DNA from: an uncultured Prevotella sp.
GTDB lineage: Bacteria > Bacteroidota > Bacteroidia > Bacteroidales > Bacteroidaceae
DNA length: 33,414 bases
Reading direction: 5' to 3'
NCBI GenBank assembly: GCA_900317545.1
Contig: ONHE01000006.1
Span: forward strand, 1-33,414
Shown here: piece after piece, positions 1 to 7,289 of the stretch
Position numbering within the stretch: position 1 is the first letter of the stretch
How the letters are laid out: each line of letters starts with the position of its first letter
The notes under the pieces: generated by a model
Told to the model about the DNA's origin: nothing
The model's input: only the letters and a program-made list of their open reading frames with translations
The model's database searches: none
Translations under genes and position numbers: made by a program

Positions 1-668
1 GGCGTCAGTACATCAAAGGCGCCGGTGGCCCGTTCCTTGGATATGGTCTGGTAACCTGTGACCACTACCTCGCTCAGGGTGTTGTCGCTGTCGAGCGTGA
101 GATTCTGACTGACGTCGGCCTGGCCGCTCTTCAGGGCAACGGTCTGTGGTGTCATGCCGATATAGTTGCATTCAATCTGGCAGGCGGAGACCGGTGCCCG
201 GAGCGTGAAATGGCCGTTGGCGTCGGTCGTGGTCTGGATGTTGGTGCCCTTGATGCGTACGGGGGCCCCCGGCAGCGTCTCGCCCTGCACGTCGCGGACA
301 TATCCCGAGACGGTGCGGAACCGATTGTCCTGCTCTTTGGAAGTGACGGTGACGATGCCGTCCTTGACAACATACTTGCATCCGAGTTTGCCCATTACGT
401 TGTCGATCACGCGCATGGCGTCCATGTCCTTCACGTCAACGGTGACCGTGGGGAGCTTTTTCACCAGCTCGCTGGAGCACAGGAAGTCGAGCCCGGTCTG
501 CTTTTTCATTGCGTCGAAGAATGTCTTTACGCTGACCTGACGGAGGTTGAGTGTGACCTGTCTGCCTTTTGCAGTCTGTGCAGAGACCACATCCGGAGCC
601 GCCGTCAGCGCCATCGCCGTCATCAGAATGACGGTGAGCAGCCTGAATCTGTTGCTGAAATGTTTCAT
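1..668 (-). CDS. SusC-like TonB-dependent receptor with STN domain, N-terminal part
   Basis: The 222 N-terminal codons of an outer-membrane TonB-dependent transporter are present; the rest lies beyond the left edge. ATG is at 668-666. Residues 1-30 look like a signal peptide (hydrophobic stretch, then SAQ). Residues about 46-107 match the STN domain (VKTFFDAMKKQTGLDFL onward), which in this family contacts a FecR-type anti-sigma factor. Residues about 118-190 are a carboxypeptidase-regulatory-like domain (VSGYVRDVQGE, NGHFTL). The TonB box is SEVVVTGY at about 199-206, followed by the usual KERATGAFDV before the plug. It lies 59 bp downstream of the FecR gene on the same strand, so the three genes sigma-fecR-susC probably form one signalling and uptake unit. 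The substrate cannot be told from this fragment. Confidence 0.93.
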   Translation of the reverse strand, partial: MKHFSNRFRLLTVILMTAMALTAAPDVVSAQTAKGRQVTLNLRQVSVKTFFDAMKKQTGLDFLCSSELVKKLPTVTVDVKDMDAMRVIDNVMGKLGCKYVVKDGIVTVTSKEQDNRFRTVSGYVRDVQGETLPGAPVRIKGTNIQTTTDANGHFTLRAPVSACQIECNYIGMTPQTVALKSGQADVSQNLTLDSDNTLSEVVVTGYQTISKERATGAFDVLT

Positions 669-727
669 AAATCTCTCTTTTTGTTATTGTGAATGTTATA
701 GATGGTATTTCAGGTGTTTTTGTCCGG

Positions 728-1819
728 TTATTGGATCACGATGCTTTCTCCTTCGTATTGGATGTTGACACCCGCCACTTCCGATATGGCTTGCATCGAG
801 TTAGCGATGTCCTTGTATCTGCTGATGACACCTGTGATGCGTCGATTCTTCAATGTGGGATCGGCGAAGGTGACCTTCAGCCCGTACCAACGTGTGAGGA
901 CCTCCATGAGCTGATCCAATCTGCAGTCTTCAAACGAGTAGAGGCCCGTGTTCCAAGCGGTGTAGGGGGCCACGTCGACCTTGCAGACGGAGATGCCGTC
1001 GGTCATCACTGCCTTTTCTCCAGGATGCAGCATGCGTTCCTGGCCGCCGTTTCTGCTCACGCTGATGCTGCCGTTGACGAGCACCACTTCTGTGGTCCCG
1101 CGGGTGTTGATGTTGAATTCGGTGCCGTATTGTTTGACCACTCCGTCGGGCGTTTTCACGTAGAACGGGCGCTTGCTGTCGTGTGCGACGAAGAAATAGG
1201 CTTCGCCCACGAGTTCGACCTCGCGGCTGTTGCCGGTGAAATGGAGTGGATAGACGAGGCTGCTGTTATAGTTCAGGTGGACGAGGGTGCCGTCGTCTAA
1301 GGTCATCCAGAATTCTTTGTCGTGGCGGGTGATGAGCTGCACGTCGGCGTCGGCGTGCAGATCCATGTCCTGGATGATGCTGTCGGAGGCCACGTTTGTC
1401 GCCTTTTGTCCCCGTACAAGCAGTGTCGCCTCGTTCTTCCCCAATGTCTTCGCCTGCTGGATCACGGCTGCCAGTTTCTCGTCCATGGCGTCGGGTACCG
1501 GCCGGACAGGCTGCTGGTAGCGCCGGAGGGCCAATACGGCGATCACGATGATGGCGGCAGCGGCTGCCCAACGACTGCCGACGGCGATCCGCGGGCGCAG
1601 GATGTGGCGGTTGCGGAACTGCTTCCAGGCTCTCTCCTCGTCGATGCATCGTGCGGTCCGACATCTTTCGGCCAGTGTCTGATCGGCCTGCAGCTGTTCC
1701 CATTGATGCTGGTGGTCTTCGCTCAACTGCAACCACTGCTGCAGTCGGGCGTGCTCCTCGTCTGAGGCTTTGCCGCATAGCACGTTGTGCATCACGGTGT
1801 TGATATCTCTTGATGACAT
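728..1819 (-). CDS. FecR-family anti-sigma factor (DUF4974 C-terminus)
   Basis: A 363-residue inner-membrane anti-sigma factor that would relay a signal from the STN domain of the neighbouring SusC receptor to the ECF sigma factor encoded upstream. Residues 1-80 are the cytoplasmic part, residues about 84-98 (WAAAAAIIVIAVLAL) the single membrane segment, then comes the periplasmic FecR domain (DGTLVHLNYNSSLVYP, ELVGEAYFFV, GTEFNI) and a C-terminal DUF4974 domain beginning near LDQLMEVLTRWYGLKV. The frame stays open 55 codons further upstream to 1984. I chose the ATG at 1819 because MSSRDINTVMHNVL is the typical start of the family and the extension is low-complexity intergenic sequence. It stops 59 bp before the susC start. 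Confidence 0.92.
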   Translation of the reverse strand: MSSRDINTVMHNVLCGKASDEEHARLQQWLQLSEDHQHQWEQLQADQTLAERCRTARCIDEERAWKQFRNRHILRPRIAVGSRWAAAAAIIVIAVLALRRYQQPVRPVPDAMDEKLAAVIQQAKTLGKNEATLLVRGQKATNVASDSIIQDMDLHADADVQLITRHDKEFWMTLDDGTLVHLNYNSSLVYPLHFTGNSREVELVGEAYFFVAHDSKRPFYVKTPDGVVKQYGTEFNINTRGTTEVVLVNGSISVSRNGGQERMLHPGEKAVMTDGISVCKVDVAPYTAWNTGLYSFEDCRLDQLMEVLTRWYGLKVTFADPTLKNRRITGVISRYKDIANSMQAISEVAGVNIQYEGESIVIQ

Positions 1820-2065
1820 GGTACCTATTTTAATAATGTAACCCTTCAATGGCCGTAAGGGGTTACAGGAAATGTGAAAAAAGTGAGATGAGTTGATGAA
1901 TTCGTTTGTCAGTTGGTGCGTTTTTGCGTTTTTGAATTGTCCAGAGATGTGGCACTGATGCCTCCATGCAGCCAACTTGATCACTCAGAAACTTAGTCAG
2001 GAGCTTAAAAACTACCTCTCTCAAAAACGCACAAACTTAAAAACTTATGAACTAAAAAACGCTCC
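1820..2065. other. Intergenic gap between sigma and fecR with inverted GCGTTTTTGA words
   Basis: This 246-bp gap inside the sigma-fecR-susC unit is AT-rich and low in complexity. GTGCGTTTTTG (1916-1926) and GCGTTTTTGA (1926-1935) are matched in inverted orientation by TCAAAAACGCAC (2021-2032), so a 10-11 bp stem with a loop of about 85 nt is possible. The words GAGTTGAT and GCGTTTTTGAG also occur in the gap between the RNase R and PH genes (23965-24170), so both may belong to one family of intergenic sequence. I see no convincing TAnnTTTG promoter for fecR here. Confidence 0.55.
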
Positions 2066-2638
2066 TCACACGATAAAGATGGTGATCAGGCTGAACTGAC
2101 TGTCACCGAGCTGCTCCCTCAGATGCCGTAGGGCCCTGTGCTTCTGCGTCTTCACTGTTTCGGCAGAAATCCTCATCGCTTCGGCGATTTCTGTATTCGA
2201 CATCCCGTCCATATACATTTCAAACACCTCACGCTGTCTCTGCGGCATGCGCTCCACCGTGAGGAGCAGCTGGCGGTACACTTCCTCAACCTCGAGCTGG
2301 TCGTTCAGATCCTTCCCGTCAGTTTCCCGGGGCGTGCTCAGACAGTCGGTGGCGTAACCGTTGACCACTTTCAGATGACGCAGCCGCTTGATGCAGAGAT
2401 TGCGGACGCTGCGGTAGAGATAGGCGCGGAGCTGCACTTCGTTGTCGAACCGTGTGTCGTGCTCCCACAAATGGGCAAAAAGCTCCTGCACGGTGTCCTC
2501 TGCTTCGTTCTCGTCCTGCAGGATCCGCAGGGCATAGATTACCAAAGCCTTATAATAAAGTTTATAAAGCTTGCGGAACGTAGACGCATTCCATCGCCTG
2601 CAATCGTCTTCGCTGAGCTTGGTGGGCGGGTGTGACAT
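2066..2638 (-). CDS. ECF RNA polymerase sigma factor (sigma-70 family, Bacteroidetes type)
   Basis: A 190-residue extracytoplasmic-function sigma factor. Region 2 spans roughly residues 22-90 (LYKLYYKALVIYALRIL, DTVQELFAHLWE, LRAYLYRSVRNLCIKRLR). Region 4 spans roughly 128-178 (RMPQRQREVFEMYMDGMSN, then the helix-turn-helix IAEAMRISAETVKTQKHRAL). There is no extra C-terminal domain, and the length is normal for the family. The start at 2638 sits 24 bp downstream of a TATCTTTG minus-10-like box (2662-2669). The next gene is a FecR anti-sigma factor and after it a receptor with an STN domain, so this sigma factor most likely drives that receptor operon when its ligand is bound. Which enzymes belong to its regulon is not visible. 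Confidence 0.94.
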   Translation of the reverse strand: MSHPPTKLSEDDCRRWNASTFRKLYKLYYKALVIYALRILQDENEAEDTVQELFAHLWEHDTRFDNEVQLRAYLYRSVRNLCIKRLRHLKVVNGYATDCLSTPRETDGKDLNDQLEVEEVYRQLLLTVERMPQRQREVFEMYMDGMSNTEIAEAMRISAETVKTQKHRALRHLREQLGDSQFSLITIFIV

Positions 2639-2661
2639 GGCGTGCAGATTCTCTCTGTGTG

Positions 2662-2669
2662 CAAAGATA
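2662..2669 (-). promoter_or_regulatory. Promoter -7 element of the ECF sigma gene
   Basis: On the minus strand the sequence reads TATCTTTG, an exact match to the Bacteroidetes TAnnTTTG box, 24 bp before the ATG. No clear TTTG box is seen 19-21 bp further upstream, so this is a half-supported call. Confidence 0.55.
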
Positions 2670-2816
2670 AGTAAAATTGTGGAAATGGCGGATTGATCTT
2701 TCCGATTTTTCTCTTTGTCGGTCCGGATGTCCCGTCTGACTGCTTCTCCGATGACTGAAAGTGCCTTTCGGTCACATTTTTATGTTCTTTCTGTTCGTCG
2801 GATGCAGATTATTTCG

Positions 2817-2824
2817 TACATTTG
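2817..2824 (+). promoter_or_regulatory. Promoter -7 element upstream of the GH29 gene
   Basis: TACATTTG matches TAnnTTTG, 48 bp before the fucosidase start. The expected upstream TTTG is not clearly present. The gap 2639-2872 thus carries two divergent promoters, one for the sigma factor and one for the glycosidase. Confidence 0.55.
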
Positions 2825-2872
2825 CGCATCAAGTCAAACGTCTGAACTAATTACTAATCCATTTCTGATCAC

Positions 2873-4309
2873 ATGTTATCTATGTCCGTTCGCAATCTTC
2901 TTGTCGTGTGCCTGCTTGCCTCAGGGCTTGCTCCCGCCGTCGGCCAGCGTCAGTTTCCACCTGAATGGAAGACCCTTGAGGGCCATGAGCCCGTACCGGA
3001 ATGGCTCCGTGACGCCAAGTTCGGCATCTATTGTCACTGGGGCATCTACACGGTGCCGGCCTTTGGAAATGAACAATATATCCACTGGATGTACATGACG
3101 CCCGACGAGGGGCCTGGTCTGATGGGCACGCGCGACCGTCAGGAAGCGCTCTACGGGCCCCTCAGCACCTTCGGCTACCACGACTTCATCCCCCGCTTCA
3201 AGGCCGAACGGTTTGATGCCGATGCCTGGGCCGACCTTTTCCGGCAGAGCGGCGCCCGCTTTGCCGGTCTTGTCGGCGAACATCATGACGGGTTTGCCAT
3301 GTGGGACTCGAAGGTCACGCCTTGGAACGCGAAGCGCATGGGACCCCGGCGCGATGTCGTCGGCGAGTTGGGACGCGCCATTCGTGCCCGCGGCATGAAG
3401 TTTATCGTCTCGCTGCATCATGAGAACAACTACTACTATGTCCGCATGCGGCCCGGACTGAAGGGCTACGACCGCAAGTATGAGCGCTTCTACGGCTCGC
3501 TCATGCCGCGCCGGCAGTGGTATCAGATGTGGTACGACAAGACCGCTGAGGTCATCGACCGCTACAGCCCCGATCTCATCTACTTTGACGCCTGGATGGA
3601 TTCCATTCCCAATGACCTCAAGTTCCGCTTCGCCAAACATTATTTCGACCATGCCCGCCAGACCGGTCAGCAGGTCACGTTCACCTATAAGAACGAGGAC
3701 TTCCCACGCTCCGTCGCCATGCTCGACCATGAGATGGCGAGCCCGGACGAGATCGACAGCATCCCCTGGCTGTGCGACTGGACCATCAGCACGGGCTATC
3801 ACCAGTCGTGGGGTTACGTGAACGGCATGCAGGTAAGGTCGCCTGCCGAGATCATCCACAAGCTCATCGAGGTCGTGGCCAACAACGGGCAGCTGTTGCT
3901 CAACCTCTCACCGATGGCCGACGGCACCTTCCCCCAGAACCAGATCGACTGCATGGCCAACGTGGGCGTGTGGCTCTGGTCCTACGGCGAAGCCATCTAC
4001 GGCACCCGCCCCTTTGCCGTCTCCCATGAGACTACTCCCGACGGCACCCGCGTCTTCTACACCCGCAAGGGCCGCAACGTCTACGCCATCCTCCTCGACT
4101 GGCCCGGCACCGAGCGCCCCCTGCTGCTCCGTGCGCTCAACAAGGCTCATCTCGGCGGCCGACAGGTCCGTTCGGCCACCCTGCTCAGCGTCAAGCGCCA
4201 TTACGACAGCCTCTTCTCTCAATCCGACGAAGGTCTCACGGTCACCTTCCGCAAGGGTTCCCGCATGCCGTCAGATGCCGCTTCCGTGGTACGGATCGAA
4301 TTGGAATAG
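2873..4309 (+). CDS. Alpha-L-fucosidase, GH29
   Basis: A 478-residue exported exo-glycosidase that should release terminal alpha-L-fucose. Residues 1-25 form a signal peptide ending AVGQ, with a periplasmic location likely. GH29 landmarks are KFGIYCHWGIYTVPAF (about 49-64), GEHHDGFAMWDSKVTPWN (about 135-152) and SPDLIYFDAWMD (about 232-243). Asp239 in YFDAW is the probable catalytic nucleophile; the acid/base is poorly conserved in GH29 and I do not assign it. NNGQLLLNLSPMADGTFP later in the barrel is also typical. An in-frame ATG lies three codons downstream (2882) and could be the true start. It is separated by 479 bp from the GH31 operon, so it is probably its own transcript. Family assignment is firm; the linkage cleaved (alpha-1,2, 1,3 or 1,4) is not visible. 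Confidence 0.94.
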   Translation: MLSMSVRNLLVVCLLASGLAPAVGQRQFPPEWKTLEGHEPVPEWLRDAKFGIYCHWGIYTVPAFGNEQYIHWMYMTPDEGPGLMGTRDRQEALYGPLSTFGYHDFIPRFKAERFDADAWADLFRQSGARFAGLVGEHHDGFAMWDSKVTPWNAKRMGPRRDVVGELGRAIRARGMKFIVSLHHENNYYYVRMRPGLKGYDRKYERFYGSLMPRRQWYQMWYDKTAEVIDRYSPDLIYFDAWMDSIPNDLKFRFAKHYFDHARQTGQQVTFTYKNEDFPRSVAMLDHEMASPDEIDSIPWLCDWTISTGYHQSWGYVNGMQVRSPAEIIHKLIEVVANNGQLLLNLSPMADGTFPQNQIDCMANVGVWLWSYGEAIYGTRPFAVSHETTPDGTRVFYTRKGRNVYAILLDWPGTERPLLLRALNKAHLGGRQVRSATLLSVKRHYDSLFSQSDEGLTVTFRKGSRMPSDAASVVRIELE

Positions 4310-4788
4310 GCCCTGTCACGCCTCTTCTGCCGCGCTGCGCCCCGCCTCCGTCACCGCTGTTCTGGCGGTGTCCCGCGACCATGCGATGACACCCTCCGGT
4401 GCATAGGATAACTCCCGTCTGCGCAGAGCTATGCTCCGGGGCCTCCAAAGCATAGCTCCGGGCGGCCGAAAGCATAGCTTTGGACGGCCCGGAGCATAGC
4501 TTTGGCAACGCCTTGATTATCAAATGGTTGCAAGGGATGTTTCGGATACGGCGGCCGGAGGGGATCCGGCGCGGGTCGATGCGGCTGATCTGGTCGGCCG
4601 GCAGGGACCGCGTGCCGTCCGCATGAGGGCTGTGCGCTGTGCGCTTTGCAGCCGACGGGCATGGACAAATCTGCCCTTCGTCCGTCCATAGAATGTGCAC
4701 CCGCCGGAGGAGAGCTCCCCGCAGGGAAGACAAGGGCGACCGACTGCCCGGACAAGATGCAAGCAATGACTATCAATAAAACTGCAAG
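4310..4788. other. 479-bp gene-free gap between GH29 and GH31
   Basis: No credible gene is seen. Short open frames on both strands have no domain signature and an amino-acid composition expected of translated GC-rich noncoding DNA. The gap holds a 22-bp-period repeat array (4425-4512, listed separately). Two of its units contain TAGCTTTG, which matches the TAnnTTTG promoter box, but none has a correctly spaced TTTG. No other promoter for the GH31 operon is recognisable. Confidence 0.5.
4425..4512. repeat. 22-bp-period palindromic repeat array, locus A (4 units)
   Basis: There are four consecutive 22-bp units at 4425, 4447, 4469 and 4491. The unit begins RRAGCATAGCTYYGG and ends in a GC-rich part such as CGGCC. 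Nested inverted repeats are exact: GAGCTATGCT (4426-4435) with AGCATAGCTC (4449-4458), GCTCCGGGC (4455-4463) with GCCCGGAGC (4487-4495), and inside these AAAGC-ATA-GCTTT (4469-4481). The same unit forms arrays at 26623-26710 and 30584-30671. Confidence 0.9.
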
Positions 4789-7281
4789 ATGAAAAGACTA
4801 ATCCTACTTTTGACCGTGGCGCTTATGGCCCTCGTTATGCCCGCCGCGCTGTGGGGACATGACGGTAGACCGTTTGTGCGCGTGCGCAATCAAGTGTGTC
4901 TCACGCTTCAGGACGGTCTGTTGAGCCTGGAGTTTGTGCGGCCGGACATCGTCCGCGTCCGTTTCACCCGTGAAAACGCATTCTACGGCAACGGCACGCC
5001 AGCCTGCCTGCCCCGCGGCGAGCAGCCTGTCGCGTTCACGGTCGACGAGTGTGGCGGAAGCCTCAACCTCCGGTCGGACAGCCTCGTGGCCACCCTCGAC
5101 CTGCAAACCTATGCGCTGACCTTCCGGGATGCCGTCAACGGACGCCTCTTGCTGGCCGAGCGCGACAGACAGCCGCGATGGTCAGAGCGCGTGGTGACGG
5201 AGCGCGTGACCTATGACGAGGCCACGCGCCGCACGGTGAAGACCGCCGATGGGGAGAAAGAAGAGATGGATGAACTGCGCAGGGACACCGTCGGGGCCAG
5301 CTGGCGTTATCGCAACTATTTTGTCTGGCAGCCCGGAGAGGCCCTCTATGGATTGGGGAGCCACATGGAAGACTACCTCAATTTGCGCGGAAAGACGCTC
5401 TATCTCGTCCAGCATAACCTCAAGGAGATGATTCCCGTCATCAATTCGACGGCCGGATACGGACTGCTCTTCGATGCCGGATGCGCCATGAAGTACAGCG
5501 ACGGCCGTGAGGAGAGTTATGTGGAACTTGAAGCTGCGCGCGAGATTGACTATTACCTGATGAAGGGAAAGAGTATGGATCAGGTCGTGGCTCAGATGAG
5601 ACGGCTTACTGGAGACAATCCCATGCTGCCCCGTTACATGTTCGGCTACATCCAATCGAAGGAACGTTTCAGCAGCTCGGACGACATCCTCTCCACGCTC
5701 AAGGAGTACAGGAGACGCCAAGTGCCCATTGATCTCCTCGTGCAGGACTGGAATTACTGGCCAAAGGGCTGCTGGGGATACATGAAGATGGACCGTGCGT
5801 TCTATCCGGACCCGAAATCCCTGGCCGACTCCGTGCATGCCCTCCATGCCCGCCTGATGGTCTCGATCTGGCCGAACCCTAAAAACAGCCCGCAGACAAC
5901 GGCCTTCGAGCAGGCCGGGCTGATGCTGCCCAAGAACTTCTACGATGCCTTCGATCCCCGTGCCCGAAGGCTCTACTGGCAGTATGCCTATGACGAATTT
6001 TTCCGGAACGGATTCGATGCCTGGTGGTGCGACTGCTCGGAACCCAACGACGGAGACTGGAAGGTGATGCCGCAAGGATACGGCTGGAACTCGCAGGAGC
6101 AGAGATGGCTCTGCAACCGGCGCTCTCTCGGTGACGTGCTGGGCGACGAAAGGACTTCGCTCTATTCCATCTACCACGCCATGGGCATCTATGAGAACCA
6201 GCGGATGACAACGGATCGCAAGCGCGTGGTCAATCTCACACGGTCGAGTTTCGCCGGTCAGCAGCGCTATTCGACCATCACCTGGAACGGCGACACGCAC
6301 GCCTCGTGGGACTCCTTTGCACAGCAGATACCCTCGGGCCTCAACTTCATGGCGGCGGGATGTCCTTACTGGACCGTCGATGTCGGCTCTTTCTTCGTCG
6401 GAAAGAAAGCCCAATGGTTCTGGGCCGGTGACTTCCCAGAGGGCAACAAGGACCTCGGCTATCGCGAATACTATACCCGGATGTTCCAGTGGGGGGCTTT
6501 CCTGCCGGTCTTCCGCAGTCACGGGACCGACACAAGGCGCATGATCTGGGACTTCGGAAAGCCCGGATCGATGTTCTATGACGCCTTGCGGCAAACCATC
6601 GGACTGCGTTATCGTCTCCTGCCCTATATCTATTCGCTCGCCGGAAGGGTCACCCGTGACCGCTACACCATGGCCCGCCTGCTGGCATTCGACTTTCCGC
6701 AAGACCCAAATGTGCTCGATCGCAAGGACGAATACATGTTCGGGCCGGCCTTCCTCGTGTGCCCGGTGACTCGTCCGATGTATTATGGTCCCGGTTCGCG
6801 CAAGCTGAAAGGGACACGTAAGACGCGCGAAGTCTATCTTCCGGGCGGTACGGAATGGACAGACTGGTGGTCCGGACAGCGCTATGATGGCGGACAGATC
6901 ATCCAAGCCGATGCTCCGATCAGCCGGATGCCACTCTTCGTCAGGGCCGGGAGCATCATCCCGGTGGGCCCCGAGGTGCAGTATGCCGACCAGAAGACTG
7001 ATCAGGCACTCACGCTGATGGTCTATCCTGGCCATGACGCGACTTTCACGCTCTATGAGGATGCCGGAGATGGCTATGATTACGAACAGGGTGCATTCGC
7101 CGAAACACCCCTCTCATGGGACGAGCAGCACCGGCAGCTGACCATCGGCGACCGCAAAGGATCGTATGAAGGCATGATGTCCGTGCGCCGTATACATATT
7201 ATAAAGGTGGGGCATGACGGGCGGAGGACGGAGAAGACCGTCAGCTATGAAGGCAGAAAAATGACAATGACAATAGAATAA
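4789..7281 (+). CDS. GH31 glycoside hydrolase (alpha-xylosidase/alpha-glucosidase type)
   Basis: An 830-residue exported enzyme with a signal peptide of about 23 residues (MKRLILLLTVALMALVM onward). The N-terminal beta-sandwich is followed by the GH31 barrel. Catalytic signatures are FDAWWCDCSEPND, with Asp415 the expected nucleophile, and WNGDTHASWDSF, with Asp502 the expected acid/base. LLVQDWNYWPKGCWGYMKMD (about 316-335) is also a typical barrel segment. The C-terminal part (about 690-830) carries the beta domains of DUF5110-containing members. The AWW-x-D-x-SEP form resembles bacterial alpha-xylosidases acting on xyloglucan fragments, but alpha-glucosidase or another specificity is possible. 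The GH2 gene starts 8 bp after its stop, so they form one operon. Its first 48 coding bases are almost the same as those of the GH2 gene. Confidence 0.92.
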   Translation: MKRLILLLTVALMALVMPAALWGHDGRPFVRVRNQVCLTLQDGLLSLEFVRPDIVRVRFTRENAFYGNGTPACLPRGEQPVAFTVDECGGSLNLRSDSLVATLDLQTYALTFRDAVNGRLLLAERDRQPRWSERVVTERVTYDEATRRTVKTADGEKEEMDELRRDTVGASWRYRNYFVWQPGEALYGLGSHMEDYLNLRGKTLYLVQHNLKEMIPVINSTAGYGLLFDAGCAMKYSDGREESYVELEAAREIDYYLMKGKSMDQVVAQMRRLTGDNPMLPRYMFGYIQSKERFSSSDDILSTLKEYRRRQVPIDLLVQDWNYWPKGCWGYMKMDRAFYPDPKSLADSVHALHARLMVSIWPNPKNSPQTTAFEQAGLMLPKNFYDAFDPRARRLYWQYAYDEFFRNGFDAWWCDCSEPNDGDWKVMPQGYGWNSQEQRWLCNRRSLGDVLGDERTSLYSIYHAMGIYENQRMTTDRKRVVNLTRSSFAGQQRYSTITWNGDTHASWDSFAQQIPSGLNFMAAGCPYWTVDVGSFFVGKKAQWFWAGDFPEGNKDLGYREYYTRMFQWGAFLPVFRSHGTDTRRMIWDFGKPGSMFYDALRQTIGLRYRLLPYIYSLAGRVTRDRYTMARLLAFDFPQDPNVLDRKDEYMFGPAFLVCPVTRPMYYGPGSRKLKGTRKTREVYLPGGTEWTDWWSGQRYDGGQIIQADAPISRMPLFVRAGSIIPVGPEVQYADQKTDQALTLMVYPGHDATFTLYEDAGDGYDYEQGAFAETPLSWDEQHRQLTIGDRKGSYEGMMSVRRIHIIKVGHDGRRTEKTVSYEGRKMTMTIE

Positions 7282-7289
7282 CGTGAAAG

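Noticed and set aside
2921..3859. 312-codon open frame on the minus strand
   Set aside because: Antisense to the GH29 gene, which carries the family motifs.
4425..4512. CRISPR array
   Set aside because: The units follow each other directly with no spacers of variable sequence, and no cas gene is present.
4242..4766. 174-codon open frame on the minus strand in the GH29-GH31 gap
   Set aside because: It crosses the repeat array, overlaps the GH29 end and shows no domain.
5182..7035. 617-codon open frame on the minus strand
   Set aside because: Antisense to the GH31 gene; composition typical of a mirror frame and no motif.
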